Below, piece by piece: positions 8,113 through 16,924 of a DNA stretch of 64,000 nucleotides. The notes beneath the pieces are model-generated. The model had not been told where the DNA came from and did not search any database. It saw only the letters and a list, made by a program, of their open reading frames with translations. This stretch comes from Acinetobacter parvus DSM 16617 = CIP 108168 (GTDB lineage: Bacteria; Pseudomonadota; Gammaproteobacteria; Pseudomonadales; Moraxellaceae): assembly GCF_000368025.1 (NCBI RefSeq), contig NZ_KB849212.1, positions 1,192,511-1,256,510 on the forward strand, written 5' to 3'. Position 1 is the first letter of the stretch. Each line of letters opens with the position of its first letter. A program made the position numbers and the translations under genes.

Positions 8113-8898
8113 ATGACACAATCCCTACATCCATCTGCGGCAAAAGGCTTCGGTTCAGGTGCTGAACTGTATCAGCAGGTCCGTCCCAGTTACCCGCAAG
8201 AAATAGCGATTTGGCTACAAGATCGCCTCCAGATAGGTGAAAGTTCCACTGTTATTGACCTCGGTTCTGGGACTGGCAAATTCTTACCTTACCTCATTCA
8301 AACTCAGGCAAAAGTGATCGCGGTGGAGCCCGTGGCAGAAATGCTTCAACAGCTTCAACAGGCCCATCCAACAGTTGAATGTGTACAGGCTTTCAGTGAC
8401 CAACTGCCTTTGCAAAATGAATCGGTTGATGCCATGGTTTGTGCCCAGTCTTTCCATTGGTTCTCAAACATTGAAACACTGACTGAAATGCATCGTGTAT
8501 TAAAACCATCAGGACATCTAGGACTGGTCTGGAATCAACGCGATATTCAGGTAGATTGGGTCAGGGCATTGGCGGATGAAATTGCCCCATTTGAGGCGGA
8601 CACCCCACGTTACCATAGTGAAAAATGGAAACAGGTGTTTGAAAATCAGGAATTATTTAGGTTTATTGGGTTAGATACATTTCAGTTGCTGCATCGGGGA
8701 ACAGTCGAACAAGTGGTCAGCAAACGCCTGCTGTCCACCAGTTTTATTGCGGCAATGTCAGCACAGCATCAACAAAGACTTAAAGCAAGGTTTGAACAAA
8801 TTGTATTTGATTTTACAGGCCTAAGCACACAAGATCAGATAGATTTTCCTTACACTACTTTTGCGTATCATTTTCAGAAAACATCAAATTCATTATAG
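8113..8898 (+). CDS. Class I SAM-dependent methyltransferase
   Basis: A 261-residue methyltransferase of the UbiE/Methyltransf_11 type. Motif I is VIDLGSGTGKFLPYL, motif post I is VIAVEPVAEM, the acidic motif II region reads NESVDAMVCAQSFHWF, and motif III is HRVLKPSGHLGLVWNQRD. The SFHWF stretch after motif II is characteristic of a subgroup of small-molecule methyltransferases. It starts with ATG at 8113 without a strong ribosome binding site. The next gene begins 12 bases after the stop and encodes a lipoprotein, so the neighbourhood gives no hint of substrate. Confidence 0.85.
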   Translation: MTQSLHPSAAKGFGSGAELYQQVRPSYPQEIAIWLQDRLQIGESSTVIDLGSGTGKFLPYLIQTQAKVIAVEPVAEMLQQLQQAHPTVECVQAFSDQLPLQNESVDAMVCAQSFHWFSNIETLTEMHRVLKPSGHLGLVWNQRDIQVDWVRALADEIAPFEADTPRYHSEKWKQVFENQELFRFIGLDTFQLLHRGTVEQVVSKRLLSTSFIAAMSAQHQQRLKARFEQIVFDFTGLSTQDQIDFPYTTFAYHFQKTSNSL

Positions 8899-8910
8899 AT
8901 CGAGTTGACC

Positions 8911-9480
8911 ATGCCAAACATCAAAACAATATTTGCAATAAGCTGTGTACTCAGCACCGCCCTACTGCTCAGTGCCTGTAACAAGGACCAACCACCTGCC
9001 CCAAATAATGAAAAGCAAGGCAGTTCAGTCAACAATTCAATTGGCGAACTGAACCAGACACCCATCAAGCAATTCCCTGCCACGCCTGATGATGGACATG
9101 ACATTGCCATTCTGGAAGATTATGACCAGCGTTTTACCGCAATGAGTGACAGTATGGAAATCGAGTTGGCGAAAATGAAAGAGGCCAATACGCTGACACC
9201 AGAATTTGAACAGCAGCGCCAGAAAGATAATATCCACTCTGCATTGACGATGCTAAAAGAGCTGGAATTAAAAACCGAGCAAGGTCGCTATATTCAGGGT
9301 TTGTTGTCGGATTACTGGCAGAATCAGGCCAAAGCTCTGGAACAAAGCACTTTATCTGGTTCAGCCACACCCGACACAGGCAAACAGGTGGATCAGTTAA
9401 ACCAGTACCTGCATGCACAAAGTCAGTTGCATCACTGGAAAAGCACTCAAACTGCTGACTCAAAAATGCAAACCGAATAA
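8911..9480 (+). CDS. Hypothetical lipoprotein
   Basis: A 189-residue predicted lipoprotein with lipobox LSAC (Cys at about residue 22). A Pro/Asn-rich linker follows (KDQPPAPNNEKQGS), and then a mainly helical domain rich in Gln, Glu and Leu (NIHSALTMLKELELKTEQGR). The ATG at 8911 is preferred over the in-frame TTG at 8905. No Cys occurs in the mature domain. The gene is closed by a hairpin shared with the convergent gene downstream. I recognise no family. Confidence 0.65.
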   Translation: MPNIKTIFAISCVLSTALLLSACNKDQPPAPNNEKQGSSVNNSIGELNQTPIKQFPATPDDGHDIAILEDYDQRFTAMSDSMEIELAKMKEANTLTPEFEQQRQKDNIHSALTMLKELELKTEQGRYIQGLLSDYWQNQAKALEQSTLSGSATPDTGKQVDQLNQYLHAQSQLHHWKSTQTADSKMQTE

Positions 9481-9490
9481 AAACTATAAA

Positions 9491-9521
9491 GATGTAGAGG
9501 AGCATTTAGCCCCTCTACATC
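9491..9521. terminator. Bidirectional terminator
   Basis: GATGTAGAGG and CCTCTACATC form a perfect 10-bp stem around an AGCATTTAGCC loop between convergent genes. T-runs are weak on the plus side, and TTTATAGTTTT on the minus side is better. Confidence 0.65.
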
Positions 9522-9537
9522 TTAAGAAAGATCCAAT

Positions 9538-10101
9538 TTAAATCTTCTGCTTCTCAATCCACTGGATAGAGTTCACGCGGAATAGTTCGCAGGCGCCATC
9601 CCCTGTATCTGTGGGGGTCAATGACGACTTCCACACCAGCTCCTTGTCCCGCACCTCAACCAGCTCACCTTTGAGCTGCACCAAATCACCGCGCTTTACC
9701 TGTTTAATCTGCTGGGCAATCTTGGGAGTGGCGGGAATAATATGCATATTCGACACCATCTGCATGGCTTGATTTGCAGGAACAGGTAGCTTATCTATTT
9801 TCCAATTCAAATAGCGGTCATATTGATTTACTGAGATTTTACGTGCGATCTCGGGCTTGGCAAACAAACCCCAACTCACCGCATAGTCAATTGGCGAGAA
9901 TTTTGCCTGTTCATCATCCTGATAAAGCTTTGAACCGAGGATACGAAAATTACCATAAAAAGGCTGCAACACAGAGATGGACTGGTCTTTTAAAATAGGC
10001 GATAAACCATTGGCAATATTATATTCCGCACCACGGGTAGATGCATGTGCCTGTCCAATTGCAGCCACCATGCATAAACTGATCCATAGGCTTTTGTTCA
10101 T
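9538..10101 (-). CDS. Periplasmic hypothetical protein
   Basis: A 187-residue exported protein. The signal peptide MNKSLWISLCMVAAIGQAHA is followed by a mature region of about 167 residues. The start at 10101 is supported by GAGGA eight bases upstream; the longer frame to 10116 is not. The pattern FSPIDYAVSWGLFA ... ISVNQYDRYLNWK ... NMHIIPA ... VKRGDLVQLKGELVEV recalls a conserved but uncharacterised bacterial family. A small beta-barrel-like C terminus and a Cys in GDGACELFRV are visible. Function is unknown. Confidence 0.65.
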   Translation of the reverse strand: MNKSLWISLCMVAAIGQAHASTRGAEYNIANGLSPILKDQSISVLQPFYGNFRILGSKLYQDDEQAKFSPIDYAVSWGLFAKPEIARKISVNQYDRYLNWKIDKLPVPANQAMQMVSNMHIIPATPKIAQQIKQVKRGDLVQLKGELVEVRDKELVWKSSLTPTDTGDGACELFRVNSIQWIEKQKI

Positions 10102-10265
10102 GCTGAGCATCCTCAAAAATAACGCTTAAAACTTAGAAAATCACTTCTGTTCATAGTATGCTTAGAGCATGCAAGAAAGTGCTTTTTTTGGTAACAGTCA
10201 AACGCACTCTGTCATATTTTTGTGACGACTCCACTCCCTTTTTTTAAATCAATGAATGGAACTCT

Positions 10266-10907
10266 ATGATTTATCAATTTTATCAACGTCGGGTTTTCCC
10301 GCACCTGCTCAATCAGGTCATGCAAACCGCCAGCCTGATGGATAAACGCCGTGAACTGCTGCTGCCGATTGAGGGCGAAGTGCTTGAGATTGGTTTTGGA
10401 ACAGGTTTAAACATTCCATTTTATGGCAATGTCGATGTACTGTACGCGCTTGAACCGAATCCAGACATTTACCATCTGGCGATTGAACGGGTTCAACATG
10501 CACCCTTCCATGTCAGGCATGTGCAGTCCCATGCAGAGAAACTACCTTTTGCCGACCAGTCTCTGGATCATATCGTTTGCACATGGACACTATGCAGTAT
10601 TGCCCGACTGGATCAGGCACTGGCAGAAATTTATCGGGTGCTGAAACCAACAGGAACTTTGCATCTGGTTGAGCACGTCAAGCATCCCAACTCGGTCAAG
10701 ATGCAGTCTTTACAGACCTTGCTGACCCCAATTCAGAAATGTATTGGCGATGGCTGCCACCTGAATCGGGACATTGAACGCAGCCTGCAACAAGCAAAAT
10801 TCAAGTTTATTGAAAAGCAATATTTTGATGCCGAGGGCATTCCAAGCATTGCACAAAAGATGCTGATGGCACGGGTACAAAAACTCAATTTTGAGATTAC
10901 GGATTAA
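10266..10907 (+). CDS. Class I SAM-dependent methyltransferase, METTL7-like
   Basis: A 213-residue methyltransferase. It starts MIYQFYQRRVFPHLLNQVMQ, typical of the METTL7/PmtA-like group that often acts on lipids or thiols. Motif I is VLEIGFGTGLNIPFY, post I is VLYALEPNPD, motif II region SLDHIVCTWTLCSI, and motif III is EIYRVLKPTGTLHLVEHV. The tail GDGCHLNRDIERSLQQA is also conserved in this group. No membrane segment was seen. Its stop overlaps the end of the convergent downstream gene by four bases. The substrate is not predictable from context. Confidence 0.85.
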   Translation: MIYQFYQRRVFPHLLNQVMQTASLMDKRRELLLPIEGEVLEIGFGTGLNIPFYGNVDVLYALEPNPDIYHLAIERVQHAPFHVRHVQSHAEKLPFADQSLDHIVCTWTLCSIARLDQALAEIYRVLKPTGTLHLVEHVKHPNSVKMQSLQTLLTPIQKCIGDGCHLNRDIERSLQQAKFKFIEKQYFDAEGIPSIAQKMLMARVQKLNFEITD

Positions 10908-11371
10908 TCATTAAAATCAATACGCAGGGTTTCAAAGCGCACCCGTCCCTCACGTATCGCTTGGGCAATGGCCTGCTGTCCCTTGCTCAGGCGGGCACTG
11001 CCACTTTTAATATCCAGCAGGATCACTTCAATGTCTTCGGCATCACCATCGCCATCACGGAAGTCGGTATAGCCATCAAACACCACATAATCCACGGGGT
11101 CACCCAGAAACTTGGCATCACTGGGAAGATACTGGAACTCAGGCAAAATGGGGGCAAACTGCTCGGCCATTTTACCCTTTAATACCGCGCGGCTGGTGTT
11201 GACACTGCGCTTCTGCGCGTCAACCAGTGCCTGTTTATGTGCCAATTCAAGTTCAGCAATATATTGTTCATATTCCGCCTGAATACGTCCATTGCGTGTG
11301 CTGGATAATATAATGGTGGTGATCACCACACCAATACATCCGCCTATCAGCATTGCCAACCAAACCGACAT
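10904..11371 (-). CDS. Membrane-anchored Holliday-junction-resolvase-related protein
   Basis: A 155-residue protein with one N-terminal transmembrane helix (WLAMLIGGCIGVVITTIIL), a charged coiled helix to about residue 65, and a C-terminal domain resembling the Endonuc_Holl family (PF10107, from memory). The domain contains GDPVDYVVFDGY and VILLDIKSGSARLSKGQQAI. The spaced Asp and D-x-K suit a PD-(D/E)XK-type nuclease core. Members of this family are often annotated as Holliday junction resolvase-related without experiment. It is convergent with the methyltransferase gene and divergent from parA. Confidence 0.65.
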   Translation of the reverse strand: MSVWLAMLIGGCIGVVITTIILSSTRNGRIQAEYEQYIAELELAHKQALVDAQKRSVNTSRAVLKGKMAEQFAPILPEFQYLPSDAKFLGDPVDYVVFDGYTDFRDGDGDAEDIEVILLDIKSGSARLSKGQQAIAQAIREGRVRFETLRIDFND

Positions 11372-11470
11372 AAAATTTCCCTCTGTTCTGAGCCTAAATT
11401 GTAACCTACCACGCTGAAAAAGATGCTAAGGTAGAATGGAATATAAGAGGCTCGTTAAAACGCAAATTTC

Positions 11471-12115
11471 ATGAAAACCATATTAATTGCAAATCAGAAA
11501 GGCGGTTGTGGCAAGACCATGACGGCGATTACCCTTGCTGCCGCATTATCACAAAAAGGCTATAAAGTTGCGCTAGCCGATGCGGATAACCAGAAATCCG
11601 CCTTACAATGGCTCAAGCAGCGTCCTAAAACGGTGACCGAAATTCAGAGTCTGGATTGGCGACATGAGAAATCGATTGGTGAGGCACCCAAGAATCTGGA
11701 CTACCTGATTATTGATGCGCCTGGTGCCCTTTCAGGGGAACATGCGGAACAACTGGTTAGTGAAGCACATGCGATTGTCACGCCATTACAGCCGTCGTTT
11801 TTCGACATTGACAGTACCCGTCGCTTCCTTAAGCATTTACAAGACATTAAACGGATTCGTAAGGGCAAAGTTCAGATTCTGCTGATTGCCAATCGGGTCA
11901 AGCCAAACAGCGCCAGCTCCAAGGATATTCAGGAGTTCTTCAGCAAGATTGAGCAGCAGCCTGTGGCATGGATTTCCGAACGGAGTGCCTATGGAACATT
12001 GGCGATGCAGGGACTCAGTATTTTTGATAAGCCACAGAAGAACTTTGTCACTATCCAGAGTCAGTGGCAGCCTGTTTTAAATCAGTTGGTGGATGATCCA
12101 AGTCAATGGTTTTAA
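11471..12115 (+). CDS. Orphan ParA-family ATPase
   Basis: A 214-residue deviant Walker A ATPase of the ParA/MinD group. The P-loop is QKGGCGKTMTAI, followed by a DADNQKSALQWL switch and Walker B YLIIDAPGALSG. It lacks an N-terminal DNA-binding extension, as in short orphan ParA proteins that position cargo on the nucleoid. No parB or parS-like partner is seen next to it. The surrounding genes encode unrelated envelope and unknown proteins. The cargo is therefore unknown. Confidence 0.8.
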   Translation: MKTILIANQKGGCGKTMTAITLAAALSQKGYKVALADADNQKSALQWLKQRPKTVTEIQSLDWRHEKSIGEAPKNLDYLIIDAPGALSGEHAEQLVSEAHAIVTPLQPSFFDIDSTRRFLKHLQDIKRIRKGKVQILLIANRVKPNSASSKDIQEFFSKIEQQPVAWISERSAYGTLAMQGLSIFDKPQKNFVTIQSQWQPVLNQLVDDPSQWF

Positions 12116-12190
12116 ACCACCTTGTTCCATCACGCCAGGATGGAACAAGGTATGAACCATTTATACAACTGCACCGACTAAAACCTATCT

Positions 12191-12595
12191 TTATTTAGGT
12201 TCAATAAAAGGTGCGGGATTTGGACTAGGTTGATCTGTGTCATCACCCTTATCTTTCAGGTTATGCCTCATTTCATCACGATCCAGGTTTTCCATAGCTT
12301 TACGGATGGTCTCGTTACCGTGACTGCCATCATCTGACTGGATTGCCTGTTCACGTTCCGCACCTTGCTGCTGTACTGCATTTTCAGGATTTTTAGAAAT
12401 ATCTTGCTTTTCTATAGCCTGCTGTAATTGATCACTGTCCGTCAGACCTTCCACTTGCTGATAACTGAGCTTATCACCGTTCAAAAGAGCAGCCACTGCA
12501 CTTTCGGCTTGTGTACCATTGCTGCTATTCTGTTGTGAATGATGGTCCTGACCTGTTTTTGGAGAGGTATTGTCCTGATTATTTGAATGTGTCAT
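12191..12595 (-). CDS. Hypothetical hydrophilic, probably disordered protein
   Basis: A 134-residue protein rich in Gln, Asn, Asp and Ser with almost no hydrophobic stretches. The start at 12595 (MTHSNNQDNTSPKTGQ) is supported by AAGGAG seven bases upstream; the longer frame to 12640 is not. Central parts such as SAVAALLNGDKLSYQQVEGL may fold as short helices. The C terminus is Pro-rich (DDTDQPSPNPAPFIEPK). The composition resembles stress- or desiccation-associated hydrophilic proteins known in Acinetobacter, but that is only a resemblance. Confidence 0.6.
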   Translation of the reverse strand: MTHSNNQDNTSPKTGQDHHSQQNSSNGTQAESAVAALLNGDKLSYQQVEGLTDSDQLQQAIEKQDISKNPENAVQQQGAEREQAIQSDDGSHGNETIRKAMENLDRDEMRHNLKDKGDDTDQPSPNPAPFIEPK

Positions 12596-12936
12596 CGAAC
12601 TGCTCCTTAAATTCACTTTATGCATGTATGATGAATTCAATATAACAATACGCTTTGTAAGTCTTTACCAACTCCTGTATTAAAATCGATAGTAAATGTT
12701 GCTATGGTAAGTTGCTGTATTGCAGCCTTAAAACTTTGGTAAATGCAGAGATATACATATTGCCGATCATGGACCACTCCATTGAAAATAATCGTCTGGC
12801 TGAAACATACCATCAACTTTATCCTCCTCATTTCATCCAGATATTTAAACGTGAAATTACCGAATGAAAATTTTACTGGACCCATTTTTCAGTTAATATG
12901 ATTTTATCCAACTTTTATCTTTAGAGACGGACGCTT
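12596..12936. other. Intergenic region without a supported gene
   Basis: This stretch separates a minus-strand gene from the plus-strand permease gene. It should contain two divergent promoters, but none is clear enough to name. An 82-codon minus-strand frame (12637-12885) has no ribosome binding site and reads like chance sequence. Confidence 0.5.
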
Positions 12937-14031
12937 GTGCAACAATACGCTCCCACATTACAACGTGTTTTATTGTTTGGACTGTTCTTTGTCTTAATCT
13001 ATTTGGGATTCAGTATTCTCAAATATTTTATTGTGCCTGTACTTTGGGCAGCAATTATTGCCTACATGACCTGGCCTGTGTATTTATGGGTACAGCGCCG
13101 TTTCTTTGGGGAAAATCGCCCCACCCTCAATGCCACCATCATGATCAGTCTGGTCATTCTGGTGATTGGGGTTCCGTTTATTTGCGCCATCTTCATGCTG
13201 CAACTGGAAGGGCGTAACCTCTATTTTAATTTACAGAGACAACTGTTTTCAGGACATATCCAGATTCCTGACTTCATTAAAAACTTGCCTGTGGTGGGCA
13301 AGGATATTAGCCGTACCGTGAACGAACTGAGTAATGACCCAAACAGCATTACCAAGAATATTGCGGAATGGATTCAGGGTCATTTGAGTTATGGGCGTTT
13401 TGTTCTCAGTGAGATTAGCCGCAACCTGGTCAAATTGACGTTTGCCATCATGACCCTATTCTTCTTCTATCGGGATGGGCAGATGATTCTGGCACAGGTC
13501 AGCCGTGCCATGGAAATGGTGATTGGCCCACGCGTACACCACTATCTTGACACCATTTCAGAAACAACCCGTGCAGTGGTATATGGCGTAGGCCTTACTG
13601 CGGTTGCACAGGCCCTTTTGGCAGGTCTCAGTTATTTTGTTGCGGGTATACCGAACCCAATGCTGCTGACGATGGTCACCTTTATTTTAGCCCTGATTCC
13701 ATTTGGCACCCCTGTTTCATATCTGGGTGTGGGACTGTGGCTATTTGCGCAGGGACAGACTGTTGAAGCGATTGGTGTGATTGTATGGGGTTTGCTGATC
13801 GTCAGCAGTTCTGACAACGTGATTCGCCCACTAGTGATTTCAGGCGCAACCCAGATTCCATTCCTGTTGATCATGTTCGGTGTACTGGGTGGAATCGCAA
13901 GCTTTGGTCTGGTTGGCCTGTTTATCGGTCCAGTCATTCTGGCAATCCTGTTGGCGATTTGGCGTGAATGGCTGCATGAGAATGTGGAAGAACCCGTTGC
14001 CACACTTGAGACTCCATCTGAAACCAAGTAA
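12937..14031 (+). CDS. AI-2E/PerM-family membrane permease
   Basis: A 364-residue inner-membrane protein of the AI-2E transporter (PerM/YdiK) family. Hydrophobic helices occur near residues 10-30 and 32-50, at 70-90, and again from about residue 160 to 345. A cytoplasmic or periplasmic stretch with LQRQLFSGHIQIPDFIKNLP lies between. The family motif near the end, SSSDNVIRPLVISGATQIPF followed by GGIASFGLVGLFIGPVI, is clear. Translation probably starts at GTG 12937, behind GAGACGGA. Members export varied compounds or Na+/H+, so the substrate is not predicted. It is followed, after 105 bases, by sodC. Confidence 0.85.
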   Translation: MQQYAPTLQRVLLFGLFFVLIYLGFSILKYFIVPVLWAAIIAYMTWPVYLWVQRRFFGENRPTLNATIMISLVILVIGVPFICAIFMLQLEGRNLYFNLQRQLFSGHIQIPDFIKNLPVVGKDISRTVNELSNDPNSITKNIAEWIQGHLSYGRFVLSEISRNLVKLTFAIMTLFFFYRDGQMILAQVSRAMEMVIGPRVHHYLDTISETTRAVVYGVGLTAVAQALLAGLSYFVAGIPNPMLLTMVTFILALIPFGTPVSYLGVGLWLFAQGQTVEAIGVIVWGLLIVSSSDNVIRPLVISGATQIPFLLIMFGVLGGIASFGLVGLFIGPVILAILLAIWREWLHENVEEPVATLETPSETK

Positions 14032-14136
14032 GTTGATTTAACCTTTTTGTTATCAAATAATTAAAGAAGCTTGCGAGTTCCCCCAAACTTTGCTTGAATT
14101 TAATTGATAAAGATAATCAATTAAGGATGCCTCGCA

Positions 14137-14718
14137 ATGACTTCAATAATTCAAAAGTTTTCCCTCCTGGGTTGCCTCGGCCTAAGTATCGCCGCCTGTT
14201 CATCGGTTAATCTGGATAACAACGCAGATAAAATCCAGACACAGCCTACATCATCAGACCAAAAACAGCTGATCACGGTTCATCAAGTGGATGCCAATGG
14301 TGTGGGTGCCTCCATTGGCACCGTGTCTTTCCAGCAAACACCGAAAGGCCTGCTCATCACCCCTGCACTTGGAAAGCTTTCCCCAGGTGAGCATGGTTTC
14401 CATATCCATGAAAATGCCTCATGCGAAGCTGTTAAGAAAGACGGTAAAATGGGAGCCGCCCTCGCTGCGGGTGGACATCTCAATCCAGAGAAAGTTGCCC
14501 ATCACGGTACACCACTGGATGGACATCTAGGTGACCTACCTGCCCTAACCGTGAATGACAAGGGTTTTGCAACAACGCCTGTGCTTGCGCCACGCCTGAA
14601 ACTTGCCGATATTCAGGGGCGGGCAATCATGATTCACGCAGGTGGCGATAACTATTCAGATTCACCTAAGCCTTTGGGTGGTGGCGGAGATCGGGTTGCC
14701 TGTGGTGTGATTAAGTAA
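14137..14718 (+). CDS. sodC: Superoxide dismutase [Cu-Zn], lipoprotein form
   Basis: Periplasmic Cu,Zn superoxide dismutase of 193 residues that removes superoxide reaching the envelope. A signal peptide with lipobox-like IAAC (Cys about residue 22) suggests lipid anchoring. Metal ligands are visible: GFHIHENASCE (two Cu His), HLNP...HHGTPLDGHLGDLP (Cu/Zn His and Zn Asp) and the last Cu His in IMIHAGGDNYSD. The disulfide Cys are in NASCE and RVACGVI, and the C-terminal motif GGGGDRVACG is canonical. It is monocistronic by position, with a terminator 70 bases downstream. Confidence 0.95.
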   Translation: MTSIIQKFSLLGCLGLSIAACSSVNLDNNADKIQTQPTSSDQKQLITVHQVDANGVGASIGTVSFQQTPKGLLITPALGKLSPGEHGFHIHENASCEAVKKDGKMGAALAAGGHLNPEKVAHHGTPLDGHLGDLPALTVNDKGFATTPVLAPRLKLADIQGRAIMIHAGGDNYSDSPKPLGGGGDRVACGVIK

Positions 14719-14789
14719 GGATATTTAAATACTGTGGGTATTCTAAAAGATATCCACAGTTGTGTTGATATTTTAAACAGGAGTTTAAT

Positions 14790-14816
14790 GGCTGGGATCA
14801 TCTCCCAGCTTTTTAT
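14790..14816 (+). terminator. Terminator downstream of sodC
   Basis: GCTGGGA at 14791-14797 pairs with TCCCAGC at 14803-14809 and is followed by TTTTTATT. A second weak inverted repeat (ACTGTGGGTAT/ATATCCACAGT, about 14731-14761) lies just upstream. Confidence 0.65.
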
Positions 14817-14828
14817 TAATGAATCCCC

Positions 14829-15041
14829 TCAGCTTGACGTTCCAGCATAATCTGTTTCAGTACCGCCCGTGGCTGGGTAAACCAGATGCCAATCAACCAC
14901 CAGAAACAGTGTTCCTAGCAGCATAATTAGCAAACCCATCAAGATGGTTTTACCCAAGGGAAAGCGGTCAATGACCTTGATCAGGATAATGTTGCCCGCG
15001 ATTATACGGTTTAACGTCATGTTCTGATGATTTGTTGTCAT
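14829..15041 (-). CDS. Small membrane protein of unknown function
   Basis: A 70-residue frame with one strong transmembrane segment (ILMGLLIMLLGTLFLVVDWH) and a short Gly/Thr-rich tail. Two possible starts lie at 15041 and 15020, each preceded by the same AGAAC-type sequence and neither with a strong ribosome binding site. The frame lies between the sodC terminator and a long intergenic stretch. The hydrophobic pattern favours a real gene, but no family was recognised. Confidence 0.45.
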   Translation of the reverse strand: MTTNHQNMTLNRIIAGNIILIKVIDRFPLGKTILMGLLIMLLGTLFLVVDWHLVYPATGGTETDYAGTSS

Positions 15042-15394
15042 GTTCTATTCACAAAAATAACCAACTCGGGTTCGTTCCATTTCCCATAAACGGAAATGGA
15101 ATCATCACCACAAGACTTTATGGTTGAAATTTAAATTTTGATGTCATGCTGTGAGAAAGCATGTGATAAATGTGAAAACAGCGTATTCACAGGGCGTATA
15201 TAAGAAAAATGATTTATTTACGTGAGGCTGGTAAAATTTTTTACCTTTTGGCCAAATTTCCAGACGCAACTTTAGCATTTTTTCAAAATGACCGCAATTT
15301 GTACAATCCGAATGATTGTTTAGATATGTGAATAACCGAAAAGTTATCCACAGTTTTGTCTATCTTTTAGGCTACACCACAGCTCACAGATCAA
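15042..15394. other. Non-coding stretch with palindromes and a DnaA-box match
   Basis: No convincing gene was seen. The region holds a near-perfect palindrome GGTAAAATTTTTTACC (15230-15245), then TTTGGCCAAA (15247-15256), and a perfect DnaA-box consensus TTATCCACA at 15344-15352. A divergent promoter for the small membrane protein gene is expected here. Confidence 0.5.
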
Positions 15395-15766
15395 TCATGG
15401 ACAAAGCGCAAACTGGAATTTATCGGCATTGTCTCCCCTGGCACATTGATAACTTTGTTTCTTGTTCACGATCTTCCAGACCTCCTGATCACGTTTCAAC
15501 TGGTATTGAGTTCGTACCGCAATCACTGAATCATCCTGCTGGACCTGTTCAACCGTCACCTGTGCATCGGTTGGATTCTCTGCACTGTTAAACTGCTGGT
15601 CTATTTTCAAGTTGGTTTCATCATGAAACAGGTTTGGCTGATCTAATAAAACCACATGCATTGCGGTACTTTTTTGCACCGCCGCCTGTTGCTGCGACTG
15701 TGCAATAGGTGGGTTACATGCTGCCAGCAACAGGCTGCATCCCAGCATCAACCAGATTTTATGCAT
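15395..15766 (-). CDS. Hypothetical lipoprotein
   Basis: A 123-residue predicted lipoprotein with lipobox LAAC (Cys about residue 17) and a Gln/Ala-rich linker (PPIAQSQQQAAVQKS). The following domain ends in KIVNKKQSYQCARGDNADKF. The two C-terminal Cys (YQCARG and FALCP) could pair. The layout of a tethered domain with VTVEQVQQDDSVIAVRTQYQ strands suggests a small periplasmic beta-rich fold. It is divergent from the DUF4349-like gene at 15947. Confidence 0.65.
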   Translation of the reverse strand: MHKIWLMLGCSLLLAACNPPIAQSQQQAAVQKSTAMHVVLLDQPNLFHDETNLKIDQQFNSAENPTDAQVTVEQVQQDDSVIAVRTQYQLKRDQEVWKIVNKKQSYQCARGDNADKFQFALCP

Positions 15767-15946
15767 TTTGTATCATTCCAATTTGCCCGATTCATTTATG
15801 CTACTATGCAAAACTTATTTGCCAAGCAATAAAATGTTATGGCTTGCAAAAGATTTGTTGTCATGATCAGATAATTGATAATGACATAAAGTATTAAAAA
15901 GACTGATTTTATAACATCAATATCACAATAGATTGGGCGTCATGAT

Positions 15947-16819
15947 ATGGCAGATTTAGTCAGAAATTTAACGATTATTTTACTCGTGGGCAGCACTTTG
16001 GCTGGCTGCTCCAAAAAAGAAGAAAGTGCGGCAAGCGATGCCGCGGTTGCCACAGAAAGCGCAGCCTTAGATAGCAAAGCAATTCACACCAACGCCGCCA
16101 AAAACCCAGAACAACTGGTCAGTACCCAGCAAAGCGCCCTAGAGCAAAGCCGTCAACTGGTCAAAAGTGCTCAACTGCAATTTGAAGTGCAAGATGTGTT
16201 AAAAACCACATCAACCCTGGAACAACAGTTATTGCAATACAATGGCTACATCGAAGAAAAACAGGTCAATTATCAGGTCAGTGACAGTTCCCAGCGTAAC
16301 CGTATTGATGGCAGTGTCGACATTTATGAAAAGATCACGCCAACCGTACAGCTCACCGTACGCCTCCCCAATGACCAAGTCACAACTTTTCTGAATAATC
16401 TTCTGCCGCTTATGCTGAACTTTAACAGCCAAAGCTATGAAGCAAAACGCTATGAATTAAAGCGACTCGAAGAAAAGCTCAATACCGCAAACCAAAGTAA
16501 CAGCCCATCCAGTGCGGTCAACAACCAACTGCAACAATTGACCGATTTGGAAGTCAAAGACCGCCTGGCTTATAGCACCATTCGGCTTGAGTTCTATCAA
16601 CAGCCGAAAGTCCGTAAACGCCATGATTTAAATATCCATCGCATCGCTACATTGGACAGTGATCCATTAATGACACGAATTGCAGAATCATTCAAAGTCG
16701 GTTTAGCTTATTTTAAAGAAACCCTACTCTGGCTGATTCAATTCTGGGCATTTTATCTGCTCATATTTGCCATTTGGATGATTCGTAAAGTGTATAAGGC
16801 AAGAAAGCACAGCAGCTAA
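15947..16819 (+). CDS. DUF4349-like lipoprotein with C-terminal membrane helix
   Basis: A 290-residue envelope protein. The signal peptide ends in lipobox LAGC (Cys about residue 21). Residues 65-220 resemble DUF4349: SRQLVKSAQLQFEVQDVLKT, the conserved YNGYIEEKQVNYQ, and PTVQLTVRLPNDQVTTFLNN. A coiled-coil-prone stretch (YELKRLEEKLNTA) follows, then DRLAYSTIRLEFYQQP. A transmembrane helix lies near the end (LIQFWAFYLLIFAIWMI). With a lipid anchor at one end and a membrane helix at the other, it probably sits at the periplasmic face. The function of this family is unknown. Confidence 0.75.
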   Translation: MADLVRNLTIILLVGSTLAGCSKKEESAASDAAVATESAALDSKAIHTNAAKNPEQLVSTQQSALEQSRQLVKSAQLQFEVQDVLKTTSTLEQQLLQYNGYIEEKQVNYQVSDSSQRNRIDGSVDIYEKITPTVQLTVRLPNDQVTTFLNNLLPLMLNFNSQSYEAKRYELKRLEEKLNTANQSNSPSSAVNNQLQQLTDLEVKDRLAYSTIRLEFYQQPKVRKRHDLNIHRIATLDSDPLMTRIAESFKVGLAYFKETLLWLIQFWAFYLLIFAIWMIRKVYKARKHSS

Positions 16820-16839
16820 TTATTGATTTTTGATCAATA
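16820..16839 (+). terminator. Weak terminator-like hairpin
   Basis: TATTGAT and ATCAATA pair around TTTTG directly after the DUF4349-like gene. The stem is AT-only apart from one G-C pair, so termination would be modest. Confidence 0.35.
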
Positions 16840-16924
16840 GTATTTTGCTAATTTACGCATTTTCACTCATGAATAGATTCCCTAAAATGCATTCAAGTTT
16901 TAGCAATCTATTTTTGAGTATCCC

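Noticed and set aside
12637..12885. 82-codon minus-strand frame in the gap before the permease gene
   Set aside because: It has no ribosome binding site and no domain or signal peptide. The translation reads like chance sequence.
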